A stretch of 20,424 nucleotides of DNA from NCBI GenBank assembly GCA_913031525.1, contig CAJWGC010000005.1, forward strand, positions 1 to 20,424. The letters run 5' to 3'. The notes under the pieces were generated by a model. The model did not search any database. It saw nothing but the letters and a program-made list of their open reading frames with translations, and was not told where the DNA came from. Source of the stretch: an uncultured Acidimicrobiia bacterium. Its GTDB lineage: Bacteria > Actinomycetota > Acidimicrobiia > Spongiisociales > UBA5794. The translations under genes were made by a program, and so were the position numbers. Shown one piece after another: positions 1 through 7,692 of this stretch (its first letter is position 1; each line of letters opens with the position of its first letter).

Positions 1-284
1 GCCGTTACCGTTATTTCTGATGTTGGATCGAGGTTGCGGCCGAGCCTGGGGCTGTAACGAGCAGCAATCGCTTCCCTAAGTGGCAGGATTCCTGGGCTAG
101 GCGGATACTGGTCGTTACCGCCAACAGCCATAGAGTTGATTGCGGCCTCTTTGATGAATTTCGGGCCATCCCAATCAGGAAAACCTTGACCAAGGTTGAT
201 AGCGTTATGCGCAACCGCCAGATTGGTGATCTCGGTAAATATCGTTACACCGTATGGTTCCAAGCGGCGAGATATTGACATCAT
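1..284 (-). CDS. PLP-dependent class I/II aminotransferase, N-terminal part (runs off left edge)
   Basis: The minus strand reads an open frame from ATG at 284 to the window edge, 94 codons plus two bases, with an in-frame stop just upstream at 291-293. The peptide begins RRLEPYGVTIFTEIT and contains NLGQGFPDWDGP (about residues 30-41) and QYPPSPGILPLREAIA (about 59-74). These are hallmarks of the fold-type I aminotransferases that include DapC (N-succinyldiaminopimelate aminotransferase) and kynurenine/methionine aminotransferases. They move an amino group between an amino acid and a 2-oxo acid in the cytoplasm, using pyridoxal phosphate. The PLP lysine and most of the active site lie outside the window, so the substrate cannot be assigned. 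An AGGA ribosome site precedes the start. It lies 187 nt downstream of the solute-binding protein gene on the same strand, probably a separate transcript. Confidence 0.85.
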   Translation of the reverse strand, partial: MMSISRRLEPYGVTIFTEITNLAVAHNAINLGQGFPDWDGPKFIKEAAINSMAVGGNDQYPPSPGILPLREAIAARYSPRLGRNLDPTSEITVT

Positions 285-471
285 GCCATCCTAGATTTGC
301 TGTATTGCGACCGCACGTACGGTGTGTACTCGTGAGTCCTGAGATCCATCGGATCATGGCAACGGCGGATATGCATGCATTGCGTTTCTCCGGCAGCAGA
401 TGTAGAGCTTTTCCTCAGGTCCCACTTCAAGAACTCACAGGAGATTTTCTACCTAAACGTGCCGACATGTG

Positions 472-2253
472 TTATTCGGCCAAGCGTACCGCTGTCGCGA
501 TTAGCCCTAGATCGTTGCCTCCGACAAAAGAAGTAAAGGGGAGCATCACAGAGGCAGATGGTTCACCTACGATGATAGTTCGCAGCAGCGGAATGACTTG
601 GGCGTTGTCCCTTAAGTGGTTTGTCGTGATTTCCCATGTCGATCGTGCCATAGAGAGGCTGGATGTTCGAAGATGGTTCGACACTACATCGGGATCTATG
701 GCCACGAACGGAACGGGAGGTATTCCCAGGGATTGAGTTACTAACCCAAGGTCCCAATCCACAGGATCGATTGCGGTCGGGGTGCCTTCTCTTAGCGTTA
801 CGTCGAAACCGATATCGGTCAGCCATTCACGTATCCATTCGGATATCACTGCTGATATTGGATCAGTTTCCTCAGATGGTGCCAGGATGCGCAGCGATCG
901 TGGCCGACCATCGATATGCATCAAGCCAGCACCCGGATGGATATCGAAGTTGTCACCCCATTCTGGAGGATCTGCCCACTCCCAGCCTGCGTCCCTAAGT
1001 CTCTTAATTCCTTCTGAGAACCGCTCCAACTCGTTACCAGGGCAGGGATCTGTAGCGTTTCCGGCAGACCATGCCCCCCCAGGAAGCCAGCTGTTGTCGG
1101 CCGAGATAGCTTCAACGGTTAACAGTGATACCAGGTCGGTGGCGAATATGAAGCACGACAAGGCTGCTCTATCAGAAATGTTGAGTATTGAGGATCCGGT
1201 TTTGCCAAAAACAAGTGTTGTGATCTGATCCGAAGGACGAGATGTTCCAGAGTCGATAGATACATCAGCATCTCCCGAGATGACGGCTTTAAGCGCACTT
1301 TCGTTGCGCTTCCATTCGATTCGGGAAGCGTATGGTCCCTCTGTCCAAGCTGCGATCGATTCGCTTTCTGTATGGCCACCGTAAAGCTCCGTTATGCCGA
1401 GGCGCAGATTCTGGTAAGAGATAGATCCGTCAGCGTGCACTACATACTCTGAGCCGCTGTTCCACCAATCTTCGACAGCTACCCAAGTCCATACATCTCC
1501 GGTGGTATCTCCGAAACGGTATCCGCCGGCAGAAGGAGCGTCGAACCCAAGCTCAGAGTCTTGTTGGCGTTGGAAGCTGCGATCGGCAAACGTGAAGACC
1601 CAATAATGTTCGGGAAGAATCGATGCGGTTGCCACGCCTAACTGCCATCGTTCAATACCCGGTCGGGCAGAGAAACGAAATTCTGCCGTATATCGATCTA
1701 GCGCTTTGACACTCAAGAGGTCGGCATCTCCATTGGGATCTTTGATTTCCCAACCGTGCTCAGCCGGGTTTCCGATTCTCGCGAGATCCTCGAATGTGTA
1801 CTCGACATCGAACGCGTCGATTGATTCACCATCAGACCATGTCAAACCCTCATTGAGCTCCACTGTGACTACCCAATCTTTGTCGTCAGCTCTTCCCGAT
1901 GGCGGCACATCGTCTGCTGCAAGCTCCGGTATCAAGGTCAGCGTCGCTGGGTGCAGTCGATACAGATGAGCTGCAAAGACCTCAGGAAAGATGCCGAATT
2001 CACTGGTTGCAAAAGGGTTTGTACGCATTGTCGCCGACGCCTCCACCGCGAAGCGAAGGACAAATTCAGAGTCGGTTTTCGAGATTGCCGATGCCGAGGT
2101 ATGTGACGAGATGGTTGTGGAAGAAGGTGATGGTGAAGTGGAAAAGGTGGAAGTTGTTATTTGATTTGTCGTACGTGGGGTCATGTCGGATGACGAAATC
2201 GATGTCGAACATGCTGCAGTAATTAGCAGAATGAGGATCATCGCGGAACGCAT
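472..2253 (-). CDS. Extracellular solute-binding lipoprotein, family 5 (peptide/nickel ABC type), orphan
   Basis: A 593-residue exported protein. The N terminus is a short hydrophobic signal ending in a lipobox (LITAAC), with Cys15 as the likely lipidated residue, so it should be anchored on the outer face of the membrane. Residues 16-60 are a Ser/Thr-rich low-complexity tether. The rest resembles the SBP family 5 fold (OppA/DppA-like): an early FAVEAS strand, LYRLHPATLTLIPELAADD near residue 100, and WVVTVELNEGLTWSDGESIDAFDVEYTFE, the classic 'W-DG--AEDV-fT' region. Such proteins capture peptides, nickel or other solutes for ABC importers. No permease or ATPase gene adjoins it; the upstream neighbour, 79 nt away, is a secondary transporter. 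An AAGG ribosome site precedes ATG 2253. The C-terminal lobe is more divergent than the N-terminal one, so the ligand is unknown. Confidence 0.8.
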   Translation of the reverse strand: MRSAMILILLITAACSTSISSSDMTPRTTNQITTSTFSTSPSPSSTTISSHTSASAISKTDSEFVLRFAVEASATMRTNPFATSEFGIFPEVFAAHLYRLHPATLTLIPELAADDVPPSGRADDKDWVVTVELNEGLTWSDGESIDAFDVEYTFEDLARIGNPAEHGWEIKDPNGDADLLSVKALDRYTAEFRFSARPGIERWQLGVATASILPEHYWVFTFADRSFQRQQDSELGFDAPSAGGYRFGDTTGDVWTWVAVEDWWNSGSEYVVHADGSISYQNLRLGITELYGGHTESESIAAWTEGPYASRIEWKRNESALKAVISGDADVSIDSGTSRPSDQITTLVFGKTGSSILNISDRAALSCFIFATDLVSLLTVEAISADNSWLPGGAWSAGNATDPCPGNELERFSEGIKRLRDAGWEWADPPEWGDNFDIHPGAGLMHIDGRPRSLRILAPSEETDPISAVISEWIREWLTDIGFDVTLREGTPTAIDPVDWDLGLVTQSLGIPPVPFVAIDPDVVSNHLRTSSLSMARSTWEITTNHLRDNAQVIPLLRTIIVGEPSASVMLPFTSFVGGNDLGLIATAVRLAE

Positions 2254-2332
2254 ACACAGACCTTATTTATGGTGAACCGTGATTGTGTGACTTTCCGTAC
2301 ATCCGATTATCAGACTTGACGATCTAGATGTT

Positions 2333-4099
2333 TTAGGAGAATGGCCAGACAATGGGGACGCCGATGAGGATGACCGCGATTAGCAAGATTGTGAGTGGGA
2401 AACCCACGATGGTGTAATCACGAAAACGATACCCGCCAGGGTTCTGGACCATAGCGTTTGTCTGATAGCCGACCGGCGTTAGGAAGGACGCTGAAGCTGC
2501 CAGAGCAATAGCTATAGCGAAGCTTCGCGGATCGATACCGAGGTTGTTGGCAGTGGTCACTGCGATGGGGAAGACGATGAGTGCTGCTGCCGTATTCGAT
2601 ACTGCTTCAGTGAGCAAGATTGTCACGATCACCACAGACGCTAGAGCACCGATACCTCCCGCCACCCCCAAAGAATCGATGGTGATATCGGCGATCTTTT
2701 CAGCGAGTCCTGAAGATTTCATGGCTGCTCCGAGCCCGAATCCGCTCGAGATTAATAAGATAACGTTGAGGTCAATTGTCTTCATTATTTGGCGCATGTT
2801 GACGATTCGGAGTGCAACCACAGCCACGGCCCCGATAAGAGCCGCTCGTAAAATGCTTAGCCATCCTGCTCCAGCTGCGACTATGACACTGGCAAGGATG
2901 GCTAGAACTCTTATGTATTGATTGGTTCTGGGCGGTGGGATTGCTGTGAGCGGCGAAACAAGCAGAAAGTCGCGATGATCACGCCAAGTATCCTGGAAAC
3001 TGCGTGGAGCAGCTATGACGAGCTTGTCTCCCGACTCCAAGACCACGTCCTCGAAGTGTTCTATCGGATGTTTTCTAGGTCGGTGTAGGGCGACCATGTT
3101 TGCACTGTATCGGCTATGAAATCCAGCCTGACGAATGTTGAGTCCAACAAGACGAGAAGACGGTCCAATAGCTGCTTCGAAGTACGTTATCTCGTTGTGA
3201 TCGATTCCGGATTGATGGAGATTTTGCACTGACGCCTGGCTCCGAGAAAAAACGTCGGTGATGTCATGGATGTTTCCGACTAACCGTATTGTGTCCCCCG
3301 CTCTCAAGACATAGTCGAAATCGTCAGAAACGCGACCTTTGCTGGTGTCGACGTGAAGGATTCTGATTCCGGAGAGATTATTAAATTTACTGTCGCGCAG
3401 CACAACGCCCGACGAATCCTCGCTCTCCTCTACCAAGATTTCGATCAACCATTCCCGCGCTAAGGAACGAGGGCGATCCATATCAGCGGTAACTTTGTCG
3501 AGGAGTTTTGGAGCCAGAAAGATCAGAATTATGAGCCCCCCTAGCACTATGGGAATCCCCAGGGGAAGCAATTCGAAGAAACCGATTGGTTGCGCACCAG
3601 AAGTTTCGAGAAGGCCCGATACGACGAGATTGGTGCTCGTTCCGATGACTGTGAGCGTGCCTCCGAGAATAGCGGCGAAAGAAATCGGCATTAGGAGGCG
3701 AGGGACTTTTCGGCTGTTTTGACGGGCCCATGATTGGATTTCCGGAACAAGTACAGCAACGATCGGGGTATTGTTGAGCACAGAAGAGAACAACGAAACG
3801 GGTGGGAGCAGGCGGCTCAAATTAGTTCGATCTGAACCTTTCGGTGACAAGCAGAATTGGATTAAGGGTCGTAGAGCCCCGGTTCTAGATGCTGCAGCTG
3901 CCAGGACGTAGAGTGCAGCGATCGTCCAGGGGGCAGGGTTAGCAAATCCAGCGAGTGCTTCTTCCGAAGTTATTACTCCGGCGGAAAACAGTAAAACTGT
4001 GGAGCTGAGGATCGCAATTGCCGGTGTGGCGATATCGAGGACCATGACCGTTATTGCGGCCAGCAACACTAACAATGTAACCCATGCTTCCCAGGACAT
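2333..4099 (-). CDS. DASS/SLC13-type anion transporter with two internal TrkA-C (RCK_C) domains
   Basis: A 588-residue polytopic membrane protein of the divalent anion:Na+ symporter superfamily. Both family signatures are present: NNTP (109-112) with GTSTNL (153-158) in the first half, and SNTAA (501-505) with TPVGYQTN (541-548) in the second, where sodium and substrate bind. Between the halves, about residues 215-370, is a soluble insert that reads as two TrkA-C/RCK_C modules; each ends in a 'L-aGD-l-lvg' strand (VLRAGDTIRLVG and VLESGDKLVIAA). These modules usually bind a regulatory ligand. Relatives carry sulfate, dicarboxylates or similar anions; the substrate is not decidable from sequence. 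A GAGGAAA ribosome site precedes ATG 4099. The solute-binding lipoprotein follows after 79 nt and may be cotranscribed. Divergent from trmL. Confidence 0.88.
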   Translation of the reverse strand: MSWEAWVTLLVLLAAITVMVLDIATPAIAILSSTVLLFSAGVITSEEALAGFANPAPWTIAALYVLAAAASRTGALRPLIQFCLSPKGSDRTNLSRLLPPVSLFSSVLNNTPIVAVLVPEIQSWARQNSRKVPRLLMPISFAAILGGTLTVIGTSTNLVVSGLLETSGAQPIGFFELLPLGIPIVLGGLIILIFLAPKLLDKVTADMDRPRSLAREWLIEILVEESEDSSGVVLRDSKFNNLSGIRILHVDTSKGRVSDDFDYVLRAGDTIRLVGNIHDITDVFSRSQASVQNLHQSGIDHNEITYFEAAIGPSSRLVGLNIRQAGFHSRYSANMVALHRPRKHPIEHFEDVVLESGDKLVIAAPRSFQDTWRDHRDFLLVSPLTAIPPPRTNQYIRVLAILASVIVAAGAGWLSILRAALIGAVAVVALRIVNMRQIMKTIDLNVILLISSGFGLGAAMKSSGLAEKIADITIDSLGVAGGIGALASVVIVTILLTEAVSNTAAALIVFPIAVTTANNLGIDPRSFAIAIALAASASFLTPVGYQTNAMVQNPGGYRFRDYTIVGFPLTILLIAVILIGVPIVWPFS

Positions 4100-4147
4100 T
4101 GATTTTCCTCATCTTGTTCTGCCACGACCCGAAGAGTGTCCTCGGGA

Positions 4148-4160
4148 GGCGATTATCGCC
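4148..4160. promoter_or_regulatory. 13-bp palindrome in the divergent intergenic region, candidate operator
   Basis: GGCGATTATCGCC is a perfect inverted repeat: two 6-bp arms around one central T. It lies in the 149-nt gap between the divergent transporter gene and trmL, 49 bp from the transporter start. The centre is too small for a stable RNA hairpin, so a dimeric DNA-binding protein is the more natural reader. No regulator is identified, and a chance palindrome of this size is possible. Confidence 0.35.
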
Positions 4161-4248
4161 CTTTATTTCTCGGATTCATATTCCATACATTTCGGTATCG
4201 CACTGTTAGGCAGATTCGTAGGCCACTGAGCCGTCGTAACCTAAGTCA

Positions 4249-4713
4249 ATGTTCCACATTGTGCTGCACCGCCCTGAAATCCCACCCAATACTGGAAATA
4301 TTATGCGCCTCAGCGTCAACACAGGTTCATATCTACACTTAATCCATCCTCTTGGCTTCGAGTTAGAGGATTCGAAATTACGCCGGGCCGGTCTCGATTA
4401 TCGAGAGTTTGCTCAGGTCGACCAGCACACCAGCTTCGATTCTTTCCTGAAGACACAGGCTCCAAGAAGAGTCTTGGCATTTACTTCAGTAGGCGAGGAG
4501 CTCTACTCCAAAGTGGCCTTCAAGGCAGGCGATGCTCTGTTGTTTGGCCGAGAGTCTGATGGTCTGCCCCGCGACGTGTTGGATCATCCCGGTGTGGCCA
4601 AGAAACTCCGGATACCGATTGCTCCTGGCGGAAGGAGTCTCAATCTTGCCAACGCCGTAGCAGTGTCCGTGTACGAGGCTTGGCGCCAAAATGAGTTCGT
4701 AAATTCCGGTTAG
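4249..4713 (+). CDS. trmL: tRNA (cytidine/uridine(34)-2'-O)-methyltransferase TrmL
   Basis: A 154-residue SPOUT-family methyltransferase of normal length for TrmL. It carries the three conserved stretches of the family: PEIPPNTGNIMR (9-20), FGRESDGLP (99-107) and RSLNLANAVAV (129-139), which build the trefoil knot that binds S-adenosylmethionine. RRAGLDYREF (45-54) also matches E. coli TrmL closely. TrmL methylates the ribose 2'-OH of the wobble base 34 in certain leucine tRNAs. No strong Shine-Dalgarno lies before ATG 4249, but the protein begins at the usual family start, with the first beta strand at residues 3-6. It is followed by the thioesterase gene after 38 nt and stands divergent to the anion transporter. 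Confidence 0.93.
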   Translation: MFHIVLHRPEIPPNTGNIMRLSVNTGSYLHLIHPLGFELEDSKLRRAGLDYREFAQVDQHTSFDSFLKTQAPRRVLAFTSVGEELYSKVAFKAGDALLFGRESDGLPRDVLDHPGVAKKLRIPIAPGGRSLNLANAVAVSVYEAWRQNEFVNSG

Positions 4714-4751
4714 CGGCGCTTCCTTGTTATTTTTTGAGTAGCGTGCACCTT

Positions 4752-5159
4752 ATGGTGCACCGATGCGAGATCAGGGTTCGGTTCTATGAGCTGGATCCCT
4801 ACAACCACCTCAATCACTCTGTATATATCCAGTATTTCGAAGTCGGACGCATCGAACTTCTCGAGAAAATAGGGTTTGGTCTTGATGTACTGGCCGATCG
4901 AGGAGTGCGTCTAGTAATCACAGAAATCCAAACCCGCTTTTTAAAGTCGGTGGGACCTGGAGATTTTATTTCAATAGAAACTCAAATCAGTGAGATGCGG
5001 AGAGCCATTTCCGTCTGGAACCAGCAGATGATTCGAGGGGATGAGATTGTGGCTCACCAAGAGGTCACCTTTGCGGCGACCGATCCGGATGGGAAGCCGG
5101 TTCGCTTTCCTGAGGATCTGGTGATTGCCCTCACCAGTCCCATAAAATCTGAATTCTGA
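4752..5159 (+). CDS. Acyl-CoA thioesterase, 4HBT/YbgC-like hotdog fold
   Basis: About 135 residues. The N-terminal block RFYELDPYNHLNHSVYIQYF matches the 4-hydroxybenzoyl-CoA thioesterase/YbgC/FadM pattern, with Asp15 in the place of the catalytic aspartate and the typical 'H-N---Y--yFe--R' helix start. The remainder gives the antiparallel hotdog strands, with SISVE-like and A-hqEvtFaatD-dGKPv segments. The predicted role is hydrolysis of an acyl-CoA or acyl-ACP thioester in the cytoplasm; the acyl chain is unknown. The frame is open from TTG 4734, and GTG 4743 is also possible. I chose ATG 4752 because homologous sequence begins just after it and no start has a clear ribosome site. It sits 38 nt after trmL, counting from 4752. 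Confidence 0.85.
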   Translation: MVHRCEIRVRFYELDPYNHLNHSVYIQYFEVGRIELLEKIGFGLDVLADRGVRLVITEIQTRFLKSVGPGDFISIETQISEMRRAISVWNQQMIRGDEIVAHQEVTFAATDPDGKPVRFPEDLVIALTSPIKSEF

Positions 5160-5300
5160 GATCGGCCACGTCTGTTTACAGTTGCATCCATCCAAGAACG
5201 ATATGTGCTGTCATTATGATCGCGTGATGTTGCTGCAATACACCTTCAAGCCAAGTGAGGACGAGGGTGCGGATGGCGGTTCGTTATTCCGGATGATTCG

Positions 5301-6947
5301 ATGAGAAATGCCCCACCTTCCAACGTTTCAATCGGAAGTGGTTTGCTCGCGGTTGCTGCTGATACTCCTGCTTCTCGTGATCGCTATGCCGATTTCCTGC
5401 GCGCTTTCAGTATTTTGGTAGTTGTCTTCGGTCATTGGTTGATCGCGGTAGTGACATGGCGGGACGGAAAGATCGATGGAGCGAATGCCCTAGAACTGAT
5501 CGACGGAGTATGGGTTCTTACCTGGCTGTTGCAGGTGATGCCGTTGTTTTTCTTTATCGGAGGTTTCTCAAACCTCCGTAGTTGGAAGGCTACTAAGCGC
5601 CGCGGCGATGGGTATGCACCGTTTCTGTATTCCCGAATGTTGAGAATGATGCGACCAGTAGCTGTGTTTCTCGTAATTGGCCTCTTTGTGATCACGATCC
5701 TCGATGCTGCCAATTTCGCAGACAACGCAGTTTTCCCCACTTCGGAACTGATTGCCCGTCCTCTCTGGTTCCTCGGCGTCTATATGATTGTTGTGGCTCT
5801 CGCACCTGTAATGATCCGACTGCACAATCATTACGGCGCCAAGGTTTTATTTGCGATGGCAGTTGTCGCTGTCGTTACGGATGCGATTCGCTTTGGCTTT
5901 GACGTTACTGCCGTTGGGTATATCAATTATCCGGTTATTTGGCTAATGGCACACCAGTTCGGGTTCTTCTATGCAGATGGTGTTCTTCCTCGGGTCGGGA
6001 TATGGTTGGCGAGTTCGGGACTTTTGGGGTTGCTTCTTTTGGTGAACTTGGGACCCTATCCCGGCAGTATGGTTGGACTCAGTAGGGACGAATTTTCCAA
6101 TATGGATCCACCGACTGTCTCCATTGCTGCCTTGTCAGTATTCCAGGTAGGTCTATGCCTCTTGTTGCGTGCACCATTATCCCGCTGGCTTGAGCGATTG
6201 AGGGTCTGGGCGAGCGTTATCTATGTCAATTCGGTGATCATGACAGTCTTTCTTTGGCATCTGGCGGCAATGTTATTTGGCATCGGCCTGCTGTTTCCGT
6301 TCGGTTTCCCCCAGCCCGTGGTAGGAACCAGAGAGTGGTGGGCACTTCGGCCGATTTGGGTTGCATTGTTATTAGTGATTCTGGCGCTTCTGGTGATGAC
6401 CTTCGGGAGATTCGAAGCGCGAGGCTTAACCCGGAAGCTTCGGCCACCGCCTAGCCATGATTTACCAAGGGTCGCAAATGCGCAAGCTGCACTTGGTACA
6501 GCATTGCTTGTTTTGGGAATCCTGGGATTTGCTATGGGGGGCATGCATCAACTGTTTTCGTCCACCGGGACAGAGCTTATCGTTTTCAATCTCAATCCAG
6601 CCTTAAGCATGATTCATCTTGCACTTGGCTGGATGTTGCTTCGGGGTACCGCTGGCGATAGACGTGATTTGATCGGAATGTCCTTCGGTTCACTGGTCGG
6701 TCTAGTCATTCTCGGTGTATTCGGTTTGTTGGATTTAGCAGGATCTGTTTCGGATCCTTTTGCCCTTAACTCTGCAGACACTATGTTCCACTTTTCCGCT
6801 GCTCTGTTCAGCGGATTCGTTCTCTTATGTGCATTGCGAGGATCGACCGACGAGATCAACGCGTCACTTCAGATTCAAGGTTCGCTAGACGAAGTGGACG
6901 GTCTATTGAACAGCTCCACAGATTCAAGTTCGGGTGGGAATCGATAG
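5301..6947 (+). CDS. Membrane acyltransferase (AT3 family) fused to a C-terminal DUF4383-like domain
   Basis: A 548-residue polytopic membrane protein. Residues 27-370 form an acyltransferase-3 domain: RDRYADFLRAFSILVVVFGH (27-46, with the conserved catalytic-type His45), PLFFFIGGFSN (81-91) in place of the 'FFviSGF' motif, the arginine-rich SRMLRMMRP (111-119), and a late FLWHLAAM (316-323). AT3 proteins move acyl groups to sugars, lipids or wall polymers across the membrane. After a short linker, residues 393-512 give four more membrane segments beginning LGTALLVLGILGFAMGG, with FNLNPALSMIHLALGWMLL; this pattern is that of DUF4383, usually a free-standing actinobacterial protein. The tail is Ser-rich and polar. 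The gene stops exactly one base before the next start, implying translational coupling. The substrate is unknown. Confidence 0.85.
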   Translation: MRNAPPSNVSIGSGLLAVAADTPASRDRYADFLRAFSILVVVFGHWLIAVVTWRDGKIDGANALELIDGVWVLTWLLQVMPLFFFIGGFSNLRSWKATKRRGDGYAPFLYSRMLRMMRPVAVFLVIGLFVITILDAANFADNAVFPTSELIARPLWFLGVYMIVVALAPVMIRLHNHYGAKVLFAMAVVAVVTDAIRFGFDVTAVGYINYPVIWLMAHQFGFFYADGVLPRVGIWLASSGLLGLLLLVNLGPYPGSMVGLSRDEFSNMDPPTVSIAALSVFQVGLCLLLRAPLSRWLERLRVWASVIYVNSVIMTVFLWHLAAMLFGIGLLFPFGFPQPVVGTREWWALRPIWVALLLVILALLVMTFGRFEARGLTRKLRPPPSHDLPRVANAQAALGTALLVLGILGFAMGGMHQLFSSTGTELIVFNLNPALSMIHLALGWMLLRGTAGDRRDLIGMSFGSLVGLVILGVFGLLDLAGSVSDPFALNSADTMFHFSAALFSGFVLLCALRGSTDEINASLQIQGSLDEVDGLLNSSTDSSSGGNR

Positions 6948-7658
6948 ATGAAAACCCATATCCTGCAAGGACAGATTGTTTCTTGGTGCAGAGACACGAG
7001 AAAGGAGTCGTGGCGCAGTAGAGAGGACTTCGTCATCACTCGTCATTCCGATGGTTCTCGTGTACTCCGAGCATTCTGCCAGCTTTATGAAAACGATATC
7101 GTCCGAGATGTACTGACGGCCGTCGATGAGGAAATGCGCCCTAAGGACGCAACCATCGGTGTTTTTGCACAGGGAGTTAGGCAAGGATCAGCTTGGTACA
7201 CGTTCACCGATGAAATGATCCATTGCGAATCCGATACGAAAGAGGGTCGTATCTCCCAGGCGGAGCCTTGGCGAGGGGCAACACGTGGGCTGGGTACCCA
7301 TGCACTCACTTCTGACGCGTGGCTCCTCGCACGTCTTGAAATGTCCGAATTAGCCGGTCGCCAGACGCTGGAGCAGTTCCCTATCCCGTCGATACACCAT
7401 CTTGGGGCTACCGGACCGGGCCTTGAATTCGTGTCAGCTGACGTGGACTACCTGGGGACCGAAGAGGTCACTGTGATGGCTGGAGCCTTTTCCTGCCATC
7501 ATTTTCAATTTGTCGCTACGTCTAATGACCATCCAACCTATGACGTATGGCTGTCTGCAGACGACGATTTCCTTTTCGTGAAGGGATTTGTTGGAGGTGA
7601 CTGGAATGTCAATTTTGAGCTGCGATGCTTGAACGATTTGGAGAGACCTGATTCGTAA
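6948..7658 (+). CDS. Conserved protein of unknown function, DUF3108-like beta-rich
   Basis: 236 residues with no signal peptide and no membrane segment. I do not recognise a catalytic motif. Features that look conserved are RGLGTHALTSDAWL (113-126), HHLGATGPGLEF (150-161), EEVTVMAGAFSCHHFQF (172-188) and PTYDVWLSADDDFLFVKGFVGG (196-217). The 'v-aG-f-c-hf--v--------yd-W' arrangement resembles DUF3108/lipocalin-like proteins of probable beta-barrel fold. Its ATG directly abuts the TAG of the acyltransferase gene, so the two are probably translated together. A Gfo/Idh/MocA gene follows after 34 nt, making a likely three-gene operon. A role in handling a hydrophobic small molecule is only a guess. 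Confidence 0.75.
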   Translation: MKTHILQGQIVSWCRDTRKESWRSREDFVITRHSDGSRVLRAFCQLYENDIVRDVLTAVDEEMRPKDATIGVFAQGVRQGSAWYTFTDEMIHCESDTKEGRISQAEPWRGATRGLGTHALTSDAWLLARLEMSELAGRQTLEQFPIPSIHHLGATGPGLEFVSADVDYLGTEEVTVMAGAFSCHHFQFVATSNDHPTYDVWLSADDDFLFVKGFVGGDWNVNFELRCLNDLERPDS

Positions 7659-7692
7659 TTGGTACCCTCTTCCAAAACGCTGAAGGAGAGTT

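Noticed and set aside
11..214. 67-codon minus-strand frame at the left edge
   Set aside because: It is in a different frame from the aminotransferase, whose family motifs cover the same bases.
254..736. 160-codon open frame on the plus strand
   Set aside because: It overlaps the start of the aminotransferase and the end of the solute-binding protein, both clear on the minus strand, and has no recognisable motif.
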